A DNA stretch of 24,978 nucleotides, taken from NCBI GenBank assembly GCA_022712735.1, contig JAFLKA010000410.1, positions 1-24,978 of the forward strand, written 5' to 3'. This DNA comes from Marinosulfonomonas sp. (GTDB taxonomy: Bacteria > Pseudomonadota > Alphaproteobacteria > Rhodobacterales > Rhodobacteraceae). Position numbers and translations under genes: made by a program. The notes under the pieces were generated by a model. It made no database searches. It was not told the DNA's origin and saw nothing but the letters and a program-made list of their open reading frames with translations. Positions 8,860 to 18,160 of this stretch are shown here, one piece after another (positions within the stretch are counted from its first letter, which is position 1; the number at the start of each line of letters is the position of its first letter).

Positions 8860-10773
8860 ATGAATAACGGATGTTTCGAACTTACTACGAGCGCATTTCA
8901 TTTTTTGAAAGCAAACTACGGCTCAGATCAATCAGATATTGCCGAATTGGTTGATGACGCAGAATATGCTGGAGTATTTGAGCCCGAACAAATCCAACGA
9001 GCGCAGCAAAGCCTTTTGGCGCCGATGGCGAGGTTGGAACAAGAAGTCTCCTGGCTGCCTGAACTGAGTCAGGCTCAAATATCCAATGTCTTCGACCTGA
9101 TCACGTCTGGAGATGTAGTTGAACTCAGGAAATCAACTGAGCATTTTCCAGAGCTGGCCAAAGCAAATGTTCTAGCGCACTTGTGTGGGATTGGGAACGT
9201 CACCGACGACCTATTTCATTCTCTGGTGGCAGCATGGGACGAGGTCGAACAAACAAACCTTCTCAACGTCATAAATGATGGCCGTGAAAGAGCCGGATTT
9301 CCCAGCATTGAGCTGCAACAGTTGCGTGACGCATTAAAGGACTTGGAGGGCCTGCATGCCAGAACTGCAGCTGTTGGGATTTGGACGCTGGATCGACCTG
9401 GTGAAACGATGGAAAGGATCGTCGAAACTGAACTTAGAAGACATCCTTCAAGCTCGTTCTTAGGGCAATTTGTCCGCCGCTACGATAATTTGAGCGAACC
9501 TGATCTAGTTCGTGTGAGTGATGAAATCGACAGTTGCATTGAGCGTGCTGGAGAAAGTGATGCGGACCTGAGCGTTGTGGTCAGTGCTATTTCTGATCTT
9601 TTAGTCCGATGGGATGACATTAACCAACCGGTTCAAGTTTACGAGCAACATCAAGGTCATGAGGAAGGTCGATCAAAGCGAATTTACGAGAAACTGCGGA
9701 CACTTTGCTTGGAGTTGGCCAATGATCGCAGTGAATTTTCTGATGCGCGACTTTTGTCAGAGGCACTCCTGCGTACCTTCCCGGAGCTTGAATCCGTTGC
9801 CGAGGTGTTAAAACGAGACGTGGCGCAGTTGGAGACGTTGGACGAACAACAAAAACAGCAACAACACATCGAGCCTTTGATCGCGGCTTGCGAGGCGGCA
9901 AAGAACCAATTGCCAAAGGTTAAAAAAGCTCTGGCTAGAAACGGGTTCTCCCAAGCTTCAAAAGGGCCAACTTCCGACATCTTGGCTGCCTTTAAAACTG
10001 CATTGGCAGAGTTGGCGGATAAGTCCCTTGCATTCGTGGTTGTGCGTGATCTAGCGCTGTACATAAATAATGATCGCAACGACCCAGAGACCGCTTTCAG
10101 GCTAGTAAACGGCTTGCTTTCTTATGCCGGTGCACACCCTTCCAACGAGCTTAGCGAGAAGCTCGAAGAAGAGCGAGCTGTTCTTCATCGAAACTGGAAA
10201 ATGAATGAGCTCGACAAGAATGCGGGTAATTTGACGGCCATGTTGCAGACAGTAGACGATATGCTGAAATATGCTCGCGGCTCGGAGCGTAGCGAGCTAC
10301 AGCAATTAAAAACAAAAATTGAGAGAAAACGGTTTGGCAAAAAGCTAAAGTGGGGCATTTACGCTTCAATCGCAGCTGTCATAGGGTTTTTCGTGATTGC
10401 GGGCGAAATGGACAGACCAGCTAGGCGTTCGACTTATCAACCATCTACTCCAAGGGTGGCCACACCAACTCCAGCGGCTGCACCGACGCAAACTGTTGAG
10501 CGTGAAGTTTTGCCACCAGTCGGGCAAGGACTAACGCTCAATCGTTCTCAAATTAGATATTGTGTATTTCAGGGGCAAAGGCTTGATGCGATAAGGCCAC
10601 TAACCAGCACGAATAATCAGATAGACCGCTTCAATCGGCTTATTGAAGACCTCAATTCTCGATGCTCAAATTACCGATATAGAAGCGGCGCACTTAGCTC
10701 AATCCAGCGTGAGGCCCGCGAAAACGCCAGTGAATTGCGAGCGGATGCAAGAAGGATCGTTGCATCGTGGTAG
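8860..10773 (+). CDS. Single-pass membrane protein with J-like N-terminus, partner of the adjacent Hsp70
   Basis: I do not recognise an exact family. The first about 70 residues (FHFLKANYGSDQ; AEYAGVFEPEQIQRAQQSLL; PMARLEQEVSWLPEL) follow the layout of degenerate J-like domains, in which a helix is followed by an A..L..P..RL..E..WLP segment. The canonical HPD is absent. Residues 70-490 are mostly helical and TPR-like, with a short coiled coil (QLETLDEQQKQQQ). A membrane helix lies at about 497-518 (WGIYASIAAVIGFFVIAGE). A proline- and threonine-rich linker follows. The C-terminal domain starts with LTLNRSQIRYCVFQGQRLDA and contains two cysteines (RYC, SRC), so it is probably periplasmic. ATG 8860 is preferred over the adjacent TTG at 8857. 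The gene overlaps the next by 7 nt, and the three genes look like one unit. Confidence 0.8.
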   Translation: MNNGCFELTTSAFHFLKANYGSDQSDIAELVDDAEYAGVFEPEQIQRAQQSLLAPMARLEQEVSWLPELSQAQISNVFDLITSGDVVELRKSTEHFPELAKANVLAHLCGIGNVTDDLFHSLVAAWDEVEQTNLLNVINDGRERAGFPSIELQQLRDALKDLEGLHARTAAVGIWTLDRPGETMERIVETELRRHPSSSFLGQFVRRYDNLSEPDLVRVSDEIDSCIERAGESDADLSVVVSAISDLLVRWDDINQPVQVYEQHQGHEEGRSKRIYEKLRTLCLELANDRSEFSDARLLSEALLRTFPELESVAEVLKRDVAQLETLDEQQKQQQHIEPLIAACEAAKNQLPKVKKALARNGFSQASKGPTSDILAAFKTALAELADKSLAFVVVRDLALYINNDRNDPETAFRLVNGLLSYAGAHPSNELSEKLEEERAVLHRNWKMNELDKNAGNLTAMLQTVDDMLKYARGSERSELQQLKTKIERKRFGKKLKWGIYASIAAVIGFFVIAGEMDRPARRSTYQPSTPRVATPTPAAAPTQTVEREVLPPVGQGLTLNRSQIRYCVFQGQRLDAIRPLTSTNNQIDRFNRLIEDLNSRCSNYRYRSGALSSIQREARENASELRADARRIVASW

Positions 10774-11144
10774 CTTCTTCACAAATACCTTTCAGTGCCG
10801 ATACCGTAGCGCAGCTGTGCGTAGAGTATTGGAAGCTATCCAAAGCAACTAGGAAGGCGATTGATCGCCTTACAGATAATGACGGCCGTCGCTTGGAAGG
10901 CCAATTGAACTTCTCAGACCGTCAACTATCGCTGCTAATTGATCAACTGGGCTTTAGGCTAGTTGAGTTTGAAGCAGAAGAGTTTCATGCTGGCTTGTCT
11001 GCTTCAGCGGATAATGCGGGTGATTACTCGGATGATGTTGATCTTGTGGTCGCAAAAACACTGGAGCCAACGATAATGGCTGATATGAAGGTAATTAGGT
11101 TGGGTCGTGTACTTGTCGAACCAGCAAAAATTGAAAAGGAATAG
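10767..11144 (+). CDS. Small GrpE-like protein of the Hsp70 cassette
   Basis: A 125-residue acidic protein starting at GTG 10767, with AAGGA at 10752-10756, overlapping the previous gene by 7 nt. The N-terminal half is helical (AQLCVEYWKLSKATRKAIDRL, then RQLSLLIDQLGFRLVEFE). The C-terminal part, VVAKTLEPTIMADMKVIRLGRVLVEPA, resembles the beta-domain of GrpE nucleotide-exchange factors, where a valine-rich strand precedes a G-R-V-L-V/R strand. From this and its place directly before an Hsp70 gene, I infer a nucleotide-exchange or client-targeting role. The similarity is short and by eye; it could equally be an unrelated small adaptor. It ends 3 nt before the Hsp70 start. Confidence 0.65.
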   Translation: MVASSQIPFSADTVAQLCVEYWKLSKATRKAIDRLTDNDGRRLEGQLNFSDRQLSLLIDQLGFRLVEFEAEEFHAGLSASADNAGDYSDDVDLVVAKTLEPTIMADMKVIRLGRVLVEPAKIEKE

Positions 11145-11147
11145 ACA

Positions 11148-13664
11148 TTGTATCTTGGTATTGATCTTGGAACATCAAACTCCGCAGTAGTTGGGCACAT
11201 AGACGGCGGTCTGCGGCTCTTTAAGACGTCAGATGGAACTGATGTGCTGCCGAGCGTCATTTATCTGGATAAACGAGGCCATCGGTTCATTGGAAAATCA
11301 GCCTATGACCGCCTACTTTCGGCCCCACAAAATGTTGCGCATGGTTTCAAGCGGTCTATGGGGACAAAAAACCCAATCTCGTTTTCTGGACAGGTGTGGA
11401 CCCCGGTTGAGTGTAGCGCTGAGATCATTAAAACTTTGGTCGGACAGGCCATGACGGAAACGGGCAATCAGGAGGTCGAGGGTGTCGTCATCACGACGCC
11501 CGCAGCATTTAACCAAATGCAAAGCGAAGACACTATTGCCGCCGCGCGACAAGCAGGGTTGGAAAAAGTTAGTCTCTTGCAAGAACCGGTTGCCGCCGCT
11601 TTGGCTGCGATTGCCCATAGCAAACAAAAAGACGGCGTCTTTTTGGTCTATGACCTCGGAGGAGGTACCTTTGATTTGGCTTTGGTCATGAGCACTGCGG
11701 GTGCGGTCAATGTGATAGCCCATGAAGGTATTAATATGCTGGGGGGTCGAGATTTTGACCGGATCATATTTGACAGTGTCATACGCCCATGGCTGGACGA
11801 AAACTTCAATCTCCCAACAGATTTCCAACGAAACGACAAATACAAACACCTCTCAGAAATTTGTCGTCATGCAGCGGAAAAGGCCAAAATCCAACTTTCC
11901 GCGTCGCCGTTGGCTTCGATCTTCGCAACAGAAGACGAAGTCAGAGCAACTGACGAAGATGGAGAAGAGATTTATATTTCCATTGATCTTTCACGAGATG
12001 AAATGACCGACCTGATAAAAGACCGCATCGATGACTCGATTGCACTTTGCCGTAAGATCATCTCGGTCAATGGATACAAGAATGAAGACATCTCAAAAAT
12101 TGTTCCGATTGGCGGACCTTCAAAAATGCCAATCATAAGGGATATGTTGCAATCTGAACTTGCCATTGAGGTCGAGAATGGGCTTGATCCGATGACAGCG
12201 GTTGCGGTTGGCGCCGCCATCTTTGCTGAAAGCCGTGAATGGAACGGCGAGAGTTCAATACGAAAGGCCGGGCAAAAAAGAGAAACCGTCACAGGCGTTG
12301 TCTCTTTGTCTCTCGATTTCAAGTCGCGTGTTTCTAGCGATTCAGCCAAAATTCGCATAAGACCTGCAACTGATATGCCCACGGGCCATGAGGTGGAAAT
12401 TCTGGATGAAGAAGGTTCATCAACCGGTAGAATTCCGATTGACGGCCCCCTGAGTATCAACGTGAAAGTCCGCAAGAGTGGCGAGAATCGTTTTAAAGTC
12501 ACGGTGTTCGACCCGTTGGGCAAGGTGGTTGCCGATGCATCGCGTGAAATTGTGATCACTCGTGCGGAAGCGAGTGCTGCAAGCGTCCCAATGACGTACA
12601 CATTGGCAGTCAAAATCCAGTATGGCTTTGTGGGTTACGAGCGAAATAAGTTGGAGGTGCTGGTAAAGAAAGGGACGGCCTTGCCTGCCCAAGGTAAGCA
12701 AAAATTCCGTGCAGGTAAGACGCTGGTTGGAGGCGAAGAGGACTTTATCGCAGTGGAGTTTTACGACATGGCCGATGAAATCGATAGCCCAGAACACAAC
12801 CTGCATATTGGCAATTTCCGCCTAAACAGCCTGGATGAATTAGAACGTGGCGAACGTATCAATCGAGGTGATGATTTTATCATTGATTGGAATATGAGTG
12901 ACAACGGGACGCTCAGTTTCTCCGTCGAGCTGCCTTCTTTGGGACGTGTGATTGACGCCACCAACCTTTACCGACCCGAAGACGGTGGCATCAACTATGA
13001 TGGCCAGCGCGGAGCAGAGGTTGCAACAACAATGCTAACCCGGGTCGAGAGCGATTTGGACGAGCTTGAAAATACACTTGATGAAAACGCCGACCCAAGC
13101 GGAGATATTCGCAAGCGAATTGAACGCCAGCATGCGGCTCTTTCAACATCTGTTGATGCTGATACACATCGTTCGGTTGCTGAAGAGGCGCGTAAGCTTC
13201 GCCAAGACGTTGCATTGTTAAGGATGTCACCTGAGAACGAAGAACGGGTGCTGGACGATGAAGTTGTTAAAGCGGAAACTTCTTTTGACGAACTTCGTGA
13301 CATTGCACAAGAAGTCGACACCGAACGACATGACAAGCTATTGGTTACGACCCGCCGTTCAATTCGAGAGAAAAACTATGATGCTGCTCGTCGTTCGCTT
13401 GATGAGATGCAGGGTATTCGCATGAAAATTCTGGCTGAAAGCCCTGATTTCTTGATTGAAATTTTCAAACGCTTGGCAGAAGAACAACACTTAGCGATAG
13501 ATGCGGCGCTGCACGGCCAGCATATCAATGCGGGCGTTGAGGCCGCAAAAGCCGGCGATGTTGAAAGACTGCGATCTGTAATCGGACAAATGTTTGGCAA
13601 TAGGGTTTCAACTGGCGCAGATGCGGCTGAGATTGTCGAGCTTGCGCACCTACTGGGGACTTAA
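11148..13664 (+). CDS. Large divergent Hsp70 (DnaK-like) chaperone
   Basis: An 838-residue Hsp70-family ATPase, against about 640 for DnaK. The nucleotide-binding domain is intact: phosphate-1 GIDLGTSNS (4-12), Lys68 in FKRSMG matching the catalytic DnaK Lys70, EPVAAALA (146-153), phosphate-2 DLGGGTFD (169-176) and adenosine motif GGPSKMP (322-328). After about residue 380 comes an extra beta-rich stretch (about 382-485), absent from DnaK. The substrate-binding beta domain follows at about 500-600 (KKGTALPAQGKQKF; HNLHIGNFRL; RGERINRGDDFIIDW). A long charged helical lid spans about 620-838. There is no EEVD-type or disordered DnaK tail. It starts at TTG 11148, 8 nt after AAGGA; starting later would remove the phosphate-1 loop. 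It forms one unit with the two upstream genes and ends convergent with virD4. This is a specialised Hsp70 of unknown client, not the housekeeping DnaK. Confidence 0.92.
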   Translation: MYLGIDLGTSNSAVVGHIDGGLRLFKTSDGTDVLPSVIYLDKRGHRFIGKSAYDRLLSAPQNVAHGFKRSMGTKNPISFSGQVWTPVECSAEIIKTLVGQAMTETGNQEVEGVVITTPAAFNQMQSEDTIAAARQAGLEKVSLLQEPVAAALAAIAHSKQKDGVFLVYDLGGGTFDLALVMSTAGAVNVIAHEGINMLGGRDFDRIIFDSVIRPWLDENFNLPTDFQRNDKYKHLSEICRHAAEKAKIQLSASPLASIFATEDEVRATDEDGEEIYISIDLSRDEMTDLIKDRIDDSIALCRKIISVNGYKNEDISKIVPIGGPSKMPIIRDMLQSELAIEVENGLDPMTAVAVGAAIFAESREWNGESSIRKAGQKRETVTGVVSLSLDFKSRVSSDSAKIRIRPATDMPTGHEVEILDEEGSSTGRIPIDGPLSINVKVRKSGENRFKVTVFDPLGKVVADASREIVITRAEASAASVPMTYTLAVKIQYGFVGYERNKLEVLVKKGTALPAQGKQKFRAGKTLVGGEEDFIAVEFYDMADEIDSPEHNLHIGNFRLNSLDELERGERINRGDDFIIDWNMSDNGTLSFSVELPSLGRVIDATNLYRPEDGGINYDGQRGAEVATTMLTRVESDLDELENTLDENADPSGDIRKRIERQHAALSTSVDADTHRSVAEEARKLRQDVALLRMSPENEERVLDDEVVKAETSFDELRDIAQEVDTERHDKLLVTTRRSIREKNYDAARRSLDEMQGIRMKILAESPDFLIEIFKRLAEEQHLAIDAALHGQHINAGVEAAKAGDVERLRSVIGQMFGNRVSTGADAAEIVELAHLLGT

Positions 13665-13751
13665 GCAAGTGCCTATAACGATAAATTAACGTAATCAACT
13701 GCTCGCAATAAGGGTCCGTTTTATCCGCCGCGCGTCGATCCAGGAGTAAAA

Positions 13752-13814
13752 AATGCAGCTAAACTCTTAAATGGCAGCTTTGGTGATGTTGCCATTTAAG
13801 AGTTTAGCTGCATT
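13752..13814. repeat. Perfect 25-bp inverted repeat between convergent genes
   Basis: Arms at 13752-13776 and 13790-13814 are exact reverse complements, with a 13-nt loop (GCTTTGGTGATGT). The left arm begins AATGCAGCTAAACTC. The element lies in the 251-bp gap between the stops of the Hsp70 gene and virD4. A weaker outer pair, GGGTCCG near 13710 and CGGACCC near 13845, flanks it. No T-run follows on either strand, so a classic rho-independent terminator is not indicated, but such a stem could still stop both converging transcripts. A small mobile palindromic (MITE/REP-like) element is the alternative. Confidence 0.85.
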
Positions 13815-13915
13815 CTGAACCAACGTCTGCTTTTCTAAATTGAGGCGGACCCGCGCCCCGCCGCTCTGACTGTTGGCTCAATGTCGTGACGGAAAAGCCA
13901 AACATTCATGACGTT

Positions 13916-15817
13916 TCACACTCGCTTTGGCTGTTTCCGCTTTGTATTTTTCCGGGCTTTTGCGCCCATGTTAGCAAAATTAGAACTCGCCTGTTTGAAG
14001 ACTTCTGCCTTTTCGTCGTCGGTAGCCAGCACCGCGACAACACTACTTAATTTTGCAACAATAGACTTTTTCCTGTCGTGATCGAGTGGCGGATAAGGCA
14101 GTTTATGCTTTCCCCGCGCCTGGTCGATTGACGCAAAATGATGATCTTCATAATATCGAATATGATCCGCTTCTATCGGGTACTGACCCTCTGGAAGAAT
14201 GAGGACTTTATCCAACGGATAACGTAGAAGCTCACTTGCAGATATTAGGGGTCGTTCTTCGGAACGGCGGCTGACATTTGCACTATCGCTTAACTCTCGA
14301 ACCCTTGATTGGCTTTCACTCTTGGAAACGATTGTCCGCTTCCCCAACGCCTGCGAAAGCACCTCGGCTGTTCTGTCGTCCTGGGGCGTCATATATATCT
14401 GCATCCCTGCCCCCGCCATAAGCGCGCGACGGTCAGCTTCTCCATAAAGACTAGGCGAATCCAAACCAGCCACAGATTGTGTGATAATGAAAAACCGTCC
14501 GCCAAAGGAACGTATGGTTTTGATACTTTGAAGCACTAACGGTTGGCGCCCTAGCTGATCAAATTCATCCATCAAGAACATAACAGAGTATGGCTCTTTT
14601 GATGTTGGCTCTGATCGTTGCAATGACGCGATAGCGTCTGCAAAAAGTAGCCTTATCAATGGTGCAAGCGTTTTAAGGTGTTCGGCTTGCACGACGATAT
14701 AAAGAGACTGTTTTTTGCTTCGGAAAGTGGAAAAATTGAAATCACTCTGTGACGTTGCTCGAACTACTGATGGGTCAGACCAGAGTTCAAACCCTGCCCC
14801 GTTGATAACAGAAATGTAGCTATCCACGATCTTTTGCGTTTCACCAGCCATTTCGTTGAATGTTCGGGCAACGATCGGGATTGAAGTCAGATCCCCATAG
14901 ATGCGATAATTTTCAACACGGTTGCCCCCTCCCCCCATAATTTCAGACGCATAACCCAAAGTCGGGTTATTTTGCTCAATCGCATAAAGACATGATGCAA
15001 CAAACAGGCGCTTACCAGCTTGATAGAATCCTTTGGCAGAGTCACTTTCGACAATCAGGAAAAGGTCGGCGAGGGTGTTGATCGCCGTGTATTGTTCGTC
15101 TGATGATGCCATTGCCGCTATTCGAGCCAAAGGATTAAAGCGATGGGTCCGTGTGACACGACCCGTTGTTTCTTTCCCGTTCTGGGCAGGTCTATCGACA
15201 TAATCAAAAGGCGCAAAATACCAAATTTTATTCCCCATACCTTTTTGACGATGTATTGCCGACTTCTCAAAATTTTCTCCCTTCACATCGAGCACGATTG
15301 TAGACCCCTCAAAGTGCAGAAGGTTGGGCAGAACGAAGCCAACACCTTTACCGCGGCCTGTTGGTGCAATCATAATTGCATGTGGAAAACGGTCTGGTGC
15401 AGCCGATACAAATGCCTTCTTTGACTTTGGATTGCCAAGTTTTCCGTAAACAAACCCGTTAACGTCAAAACCGCCAAGCATTTTGTTTTTTCTGATTTCA
15501 GCTTTGCTTTGAAAGTGCGTGTTGTCGTATTGGGTTAAATTGCCCCTATACACACCTGCTACCCCGATGGTGGTTAATGCGATAGTTACAGAACCAGTTA
15601 TCAGTAAAGCGACTTGCAATATGTCTGGGTAGGCTTCGAGGGTCGCCCATGAATACCGCAAGAAAAATGGTTCAAGCGGGTCGATTGTGGCAATGTCTTC
15701 TCTACGTGCAAGAATGACATAAATTGTTGCCAGCATCGAGCCAATGTAGCTCCCGGCCAACAAGCCGCCTACAGCCGCTAGAACATACCGCCAACGTGTT
15801 TCAATATCTTGGATCAT
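13916..15817 (-). CDS. virD4: VirD4 type IV coupling protein
   Basis: The inner-membrane DNA pump that docks the relaxase-DNA complex to the VirB channel. It has 633 residues, normal for VirD4. Two N-terminal membrane helices lie at about 12-38 and 64-90. Next comes the conserved entry segment GGFDVNGFVYGKLG. Walker A is APTGRGKGVG (151-160), followed by FVLPNLLHFEGSTIVLDVKG. Walker B is SVMFLMDEFDQLG, with the downstream TIRSFGGRFFIITQS motif and the final VLILPEGQYPIEA. The C-terminal tail is rich in lysine and arginine. It begins 27 nt after the relaxase stop on the minus strand and is the last gene of the virD1-like/virD2/virD4 operon. Confidence 0.96.
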   Translation of the reverse strand: MIQDIETRWRYVLAAVGGLLAGSYIGSMLATIYVILARREDIATIDPLEPFFLRYSWATLEAYPDILQVALLITGSVTIALTTIGVAGVYRGNLTQYDNTHFQSKAEIRKNKMLGGFDVNGFVYGKLGNPKSKKAFVSAAPDRFPHAIMIAPTGRGKGVGFVLPNLLHFEGSTIVLDVKGENFEKSAIHRQKGMGNKIWYFAPFDYVDRPAQNGKETTGRVTRTHRFNPLARIAAMASSDEQYTAINTLADLFLIVESDSAKGFYQAGKRLFVASCLYAIEQNNPTLGYASEIMGGGGNRVENYRIYGDLTSIPIVARTFNEMAGETQKIVDSYISVINGAGFELWSDPSVVRATSQSDFNFSTFRSKKQSLYIVVQAEHLKTLAPLIRLLFADAIASLQRSEPTSKEPYSVMFLMDEFDQLGRQPLVLQSIKTIRSFGGRFFIITQSVAGLDSPSLYGEADRRALMAGAGMQIYMTPQDDRTAEVLSQALGKRTIVSKSESQSRVRELSDSANVSRRSEERPLISASELLRYPLDKVLILPEGQYPIEADHIRYYEDHHFASIDQARGKHKLPYPPLDHDRKKSIVAKLSSVVAVLATDDEKAEVFKQASSNFANMGAKARKNTKRKQPKRV

Positions 15818-15844
15818 CGGAATACCTTTTACAGAAAATAACAG

Positions 15845-18160
15845 TTACAGACCAAAATCATCGGCAATATCAGCTATCGACACTTCGGATTTTTCAGCAC
15901 CTTTAAGCTGTCTCTGCCGGGCAAGCTGCTGAAACTGCTCAACTGGCTCACTATGGCGTTCGTCACTATTGCCAACGTCACCTTCGTTGCGCATTTCAGA
16001 ACTGACAGCGGCACGTATAGCAGGGTCTTTGATTTCTTCACGCAAAGCTGTTGCATCCCCTGCCCTCACCCGATCCAAATCCTCCTGCGAAAGATTTTGC
16101 TCCATGCGCTCGACCAAATTTTCAATGGCAGGAATATCAGCTAGTCTCTTATCAAGATCCGCTTGCAAGAGTTGATCTTTGGCAACGACTTCATCCAGGT
16201 CGCGCGGAATTTCATAATCATCAATGATCGCACTGCCTTCTCTGGCAAACGAGCGTTCCAGTTCCATATAGGATTGGTCAATGCGGTTGCTTGATTCATC
16301 AAGCGAGGCAACTTGCCCATCGACAAGGTGGGCAACTTCGGCATCTGATTGGTCTGAATCGAAAAATGCACCATCTTCCGCCCGCGCTAAATCATAGTGA
16401 TCAGATCGCGAACCTTCCAACGAAGTATCTAGCGCGTGTTTATCTCGCTCCATCAAGGCAGGAAGCGCACCCATGTATTGACGTTCATCCGCTGACATAT
16501 TGGGTTCATCATCCAAAACCGCTTTCAGATTATCGACATATTCGCCACCAGTTTCGAAGTTTCCATGTTCGGTTCCAAGTTGGGTTGCAGAAACGATCAA
16601 AGCTTCAAAACGAGAAAACTTACTATCTGAATCGTAATTATCACCAACACCATTTTCTAGTTCGCTAAGGAGTGACCGAGACCCGTCAAGATCAACCGCG
16701 CTTGCTGCGCCCTGCCCTCTCCATCCTTCAATCTGCCCTGTTGTTCGCCCCTGAAGAACCATGCGTTCAGCCATTTCATCAGCATTAGTTCCCATTACTT
16801 CAAGCTCATCGGATCTAACTTCAAATGCAGCCTGCAAACGATCACGAAGTTCGTCAAATACCTGATTTACATCACGATCCGCGTCGCCTCCTTCACTTAA
16901 TCCTGTCCGAAGCTGGTGAAGCCCACTCATTACATCATTGTGGTATGGGTCAACGTCTGATGCGACTGAGGTTGAGTGATCGACTAAGAACGGCTCCGAA
17001 ACAGACAAAGATTGAACTTCTCTGGATTGTTCTGCGAATTGCTGCTCCAGCAAAGTTCTGTCCGCGCCGGGGTTCATTTCTTGTATATCATTCCACGCCT
17101 CTTGAGCGTCAGAAACCATAGCTTGGTGAGCCTCGATCAATCGCGATGATGGATCAATGGCGGGTTGATTAACATTAGCGTCAGCCATTAGTGAAATTCC
17201 TTCTTCTAACTTATCTGAAGCGGAATCAAACAGACCCCGCAATTTGGTCATAAATCCTGAACTATCATTGCCTGTGGTTAGTGAAGCTATCTCTCCCAAG
17301 CCGCGATATTGTTGGGCAAAACTGTTCACTAATGCTTCGCGCCGTTCTCTTTCAATCGCAGACATCGGCGGCGTTTCAGCTTTAGTTTTACTATCATTGT
17401 CGCCGTCGATCTTCTGAGCTTCGTGGGCAATTCGGTATTTAATATCGCTCGGCGGAAGATCGACTATCCCGCGTGACAAACGGCTTGAAGCATTGAGCGC
17501 CAAGCCGTGATCATTGGCAATTTTAGCGTGTAGCTCGCGCATAACATCATAATTCAATTCTGACTTCATGCTGATCGACAAAAACTGCCCGTGATCGTTT
17601 CCGCGTTTGTCCACGATAAAGTGGGCATGAACATGCTCGGTGTTCGCGTGCAACGCCCCTACATATCGCCATTGATCGCCAAAATTACCTGACCCAAAGA
17701 CCTCCCTGCCCCATTCCCGCGCAATATCTTCCGCGACCTTGGGGTTTGTGTCGTTTGGGAAAGATAAAATAATGTGATCAGTATGGCCGCGCTTAGGATT
17801 GCCAGCCCAGCTACTTGTCCACAAAGGCACAGTTGTGTCGACCGAGTTTTTTCGTAAGTCCCGCTCGGTTCCATTAAAATTAAGCCATGTAGACTGAACA
17901 GCTTCGTCTCTCGTAATATACTCAAGCTGCCGCTTTAACTCCTTGGCCGAGTGCGTTCCGCCATTTTTTACACGCTTAACCACTGACTGTGGAACACGCT
18001 GAACATTACCACTCATGGCACGGATTGATCTCTGTTGATTGCTACCCAACTTATAAAGAATTGCGTTAGCAACTTGATCACCGTGCATACCTTGATGCCG
18101 CCGCCCAATGTTTGGAAGCACTTCACCAATAACAACACTCTGAACAGTTGCGTTAGTCAT
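15845..18160 (-). CDS. virD2: VirD2-family relaxase (MOBP-type) with long C-terminal extension
   Basis: Nicks one strand at oriT, stays covalently bound to the 5' end and leads the DNA through the T4SS. The relaxase core (about 55-235) aligns by eye with Agrobacterium VirD2: LEYITRD with probable nucleophile Tyr81 (LEYLSRK in VirD2), TDHIILSFP, EWGREVFGSG, and the metal-binding histidines in ALHANTEHVHAH (171, 176, 178, 180). Then come HGQFLSIS, LNYDVMREL and SRLSRGI. At 771 residues it is about 330 longer than VirD2. The remaining 500-plus residues are acidic, helical and unrecognised; the end contains an arginine-rich RQRQLKG region that may be part of the secretion signal. Its ATG overlaps the virD1-like stop by 8 nt. 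Confidence 0.93.
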   Translation of the reverse strand: MTNATVQSVVIGEVLPNIGRRHQGMHGDQVANAILYKLGSNQQRSIRAMSGNVQRVPQSVVKRVKNGGTHSAKELKRQLEYITRDEAVQSTWLNFNGTERDLRKNSVDTTVPLWTSSWAGNPKRGHTDHIILSFPNDTNPKVAEDIAREWGREVFGSGNFGDQWRYVGALHANTEHVHAHFIVDKRGNDHGQFLSISMKSELNYDVMRELHAKIANDHGLALNASSRLSRGIVDLPPSDIKYRIAHEAQKIDGDNDSKTKAETPPMSAIERERREALVNSFAQQYRGLGEIASLTTGNDSSGFMTKLRGLFDSASDKLEEGISLMADANVNQPAIDPSSRLIEAHQAMVSDAQEAWNDIQEMNPGADRTLLEQQFAEQSREVQSLSVSEPFLVDHSTSVASDVDPYHNDVMSGLHQLRTGLSEGGDADRDVNQVFDELRDRLQAAFEVRSDELEVMGTNADEMAERMVLQGRTTGQIEGWRGQGAASAVDLDGSRSLLSELENGVGDNYDSDSKFSRFEALIVSATQLGTEHGNFETGGEYVDNLKAVLDDEPNMSADERQYMGALPALMERDKHALDTSLEGSRSDHYDLARAEDGAFFDSDQSDAEVAHLVDGQVASLDESSNRIDQSYMELERSFAREGSAIIDDYEIPRDLDEVVAKDQLLQADLDKRLADIPAIENLVERMEQNLSQEDLDRVRAGDATALREEIKDPAIRAAVSSEMRNEGDVGNSDERHSEPVEQFQQLARQRQLKGAEKSEVSIADIADDFGL

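Noticed and set aside
11313..11849. 178-codon open frame on the minus strand inside the Hsp70 gene
   Set aside because: It lies fully opposite a well-supported coding gene, with no own motifs or ribosome-binding site; a shadow frame.
11972..12613. 213-codon minus-strand frame inside the Hsp70 gene
   Set aside because: Composition is serine/arginine-rich, as expected for the antisense of coding DNA; no recognisable domain.
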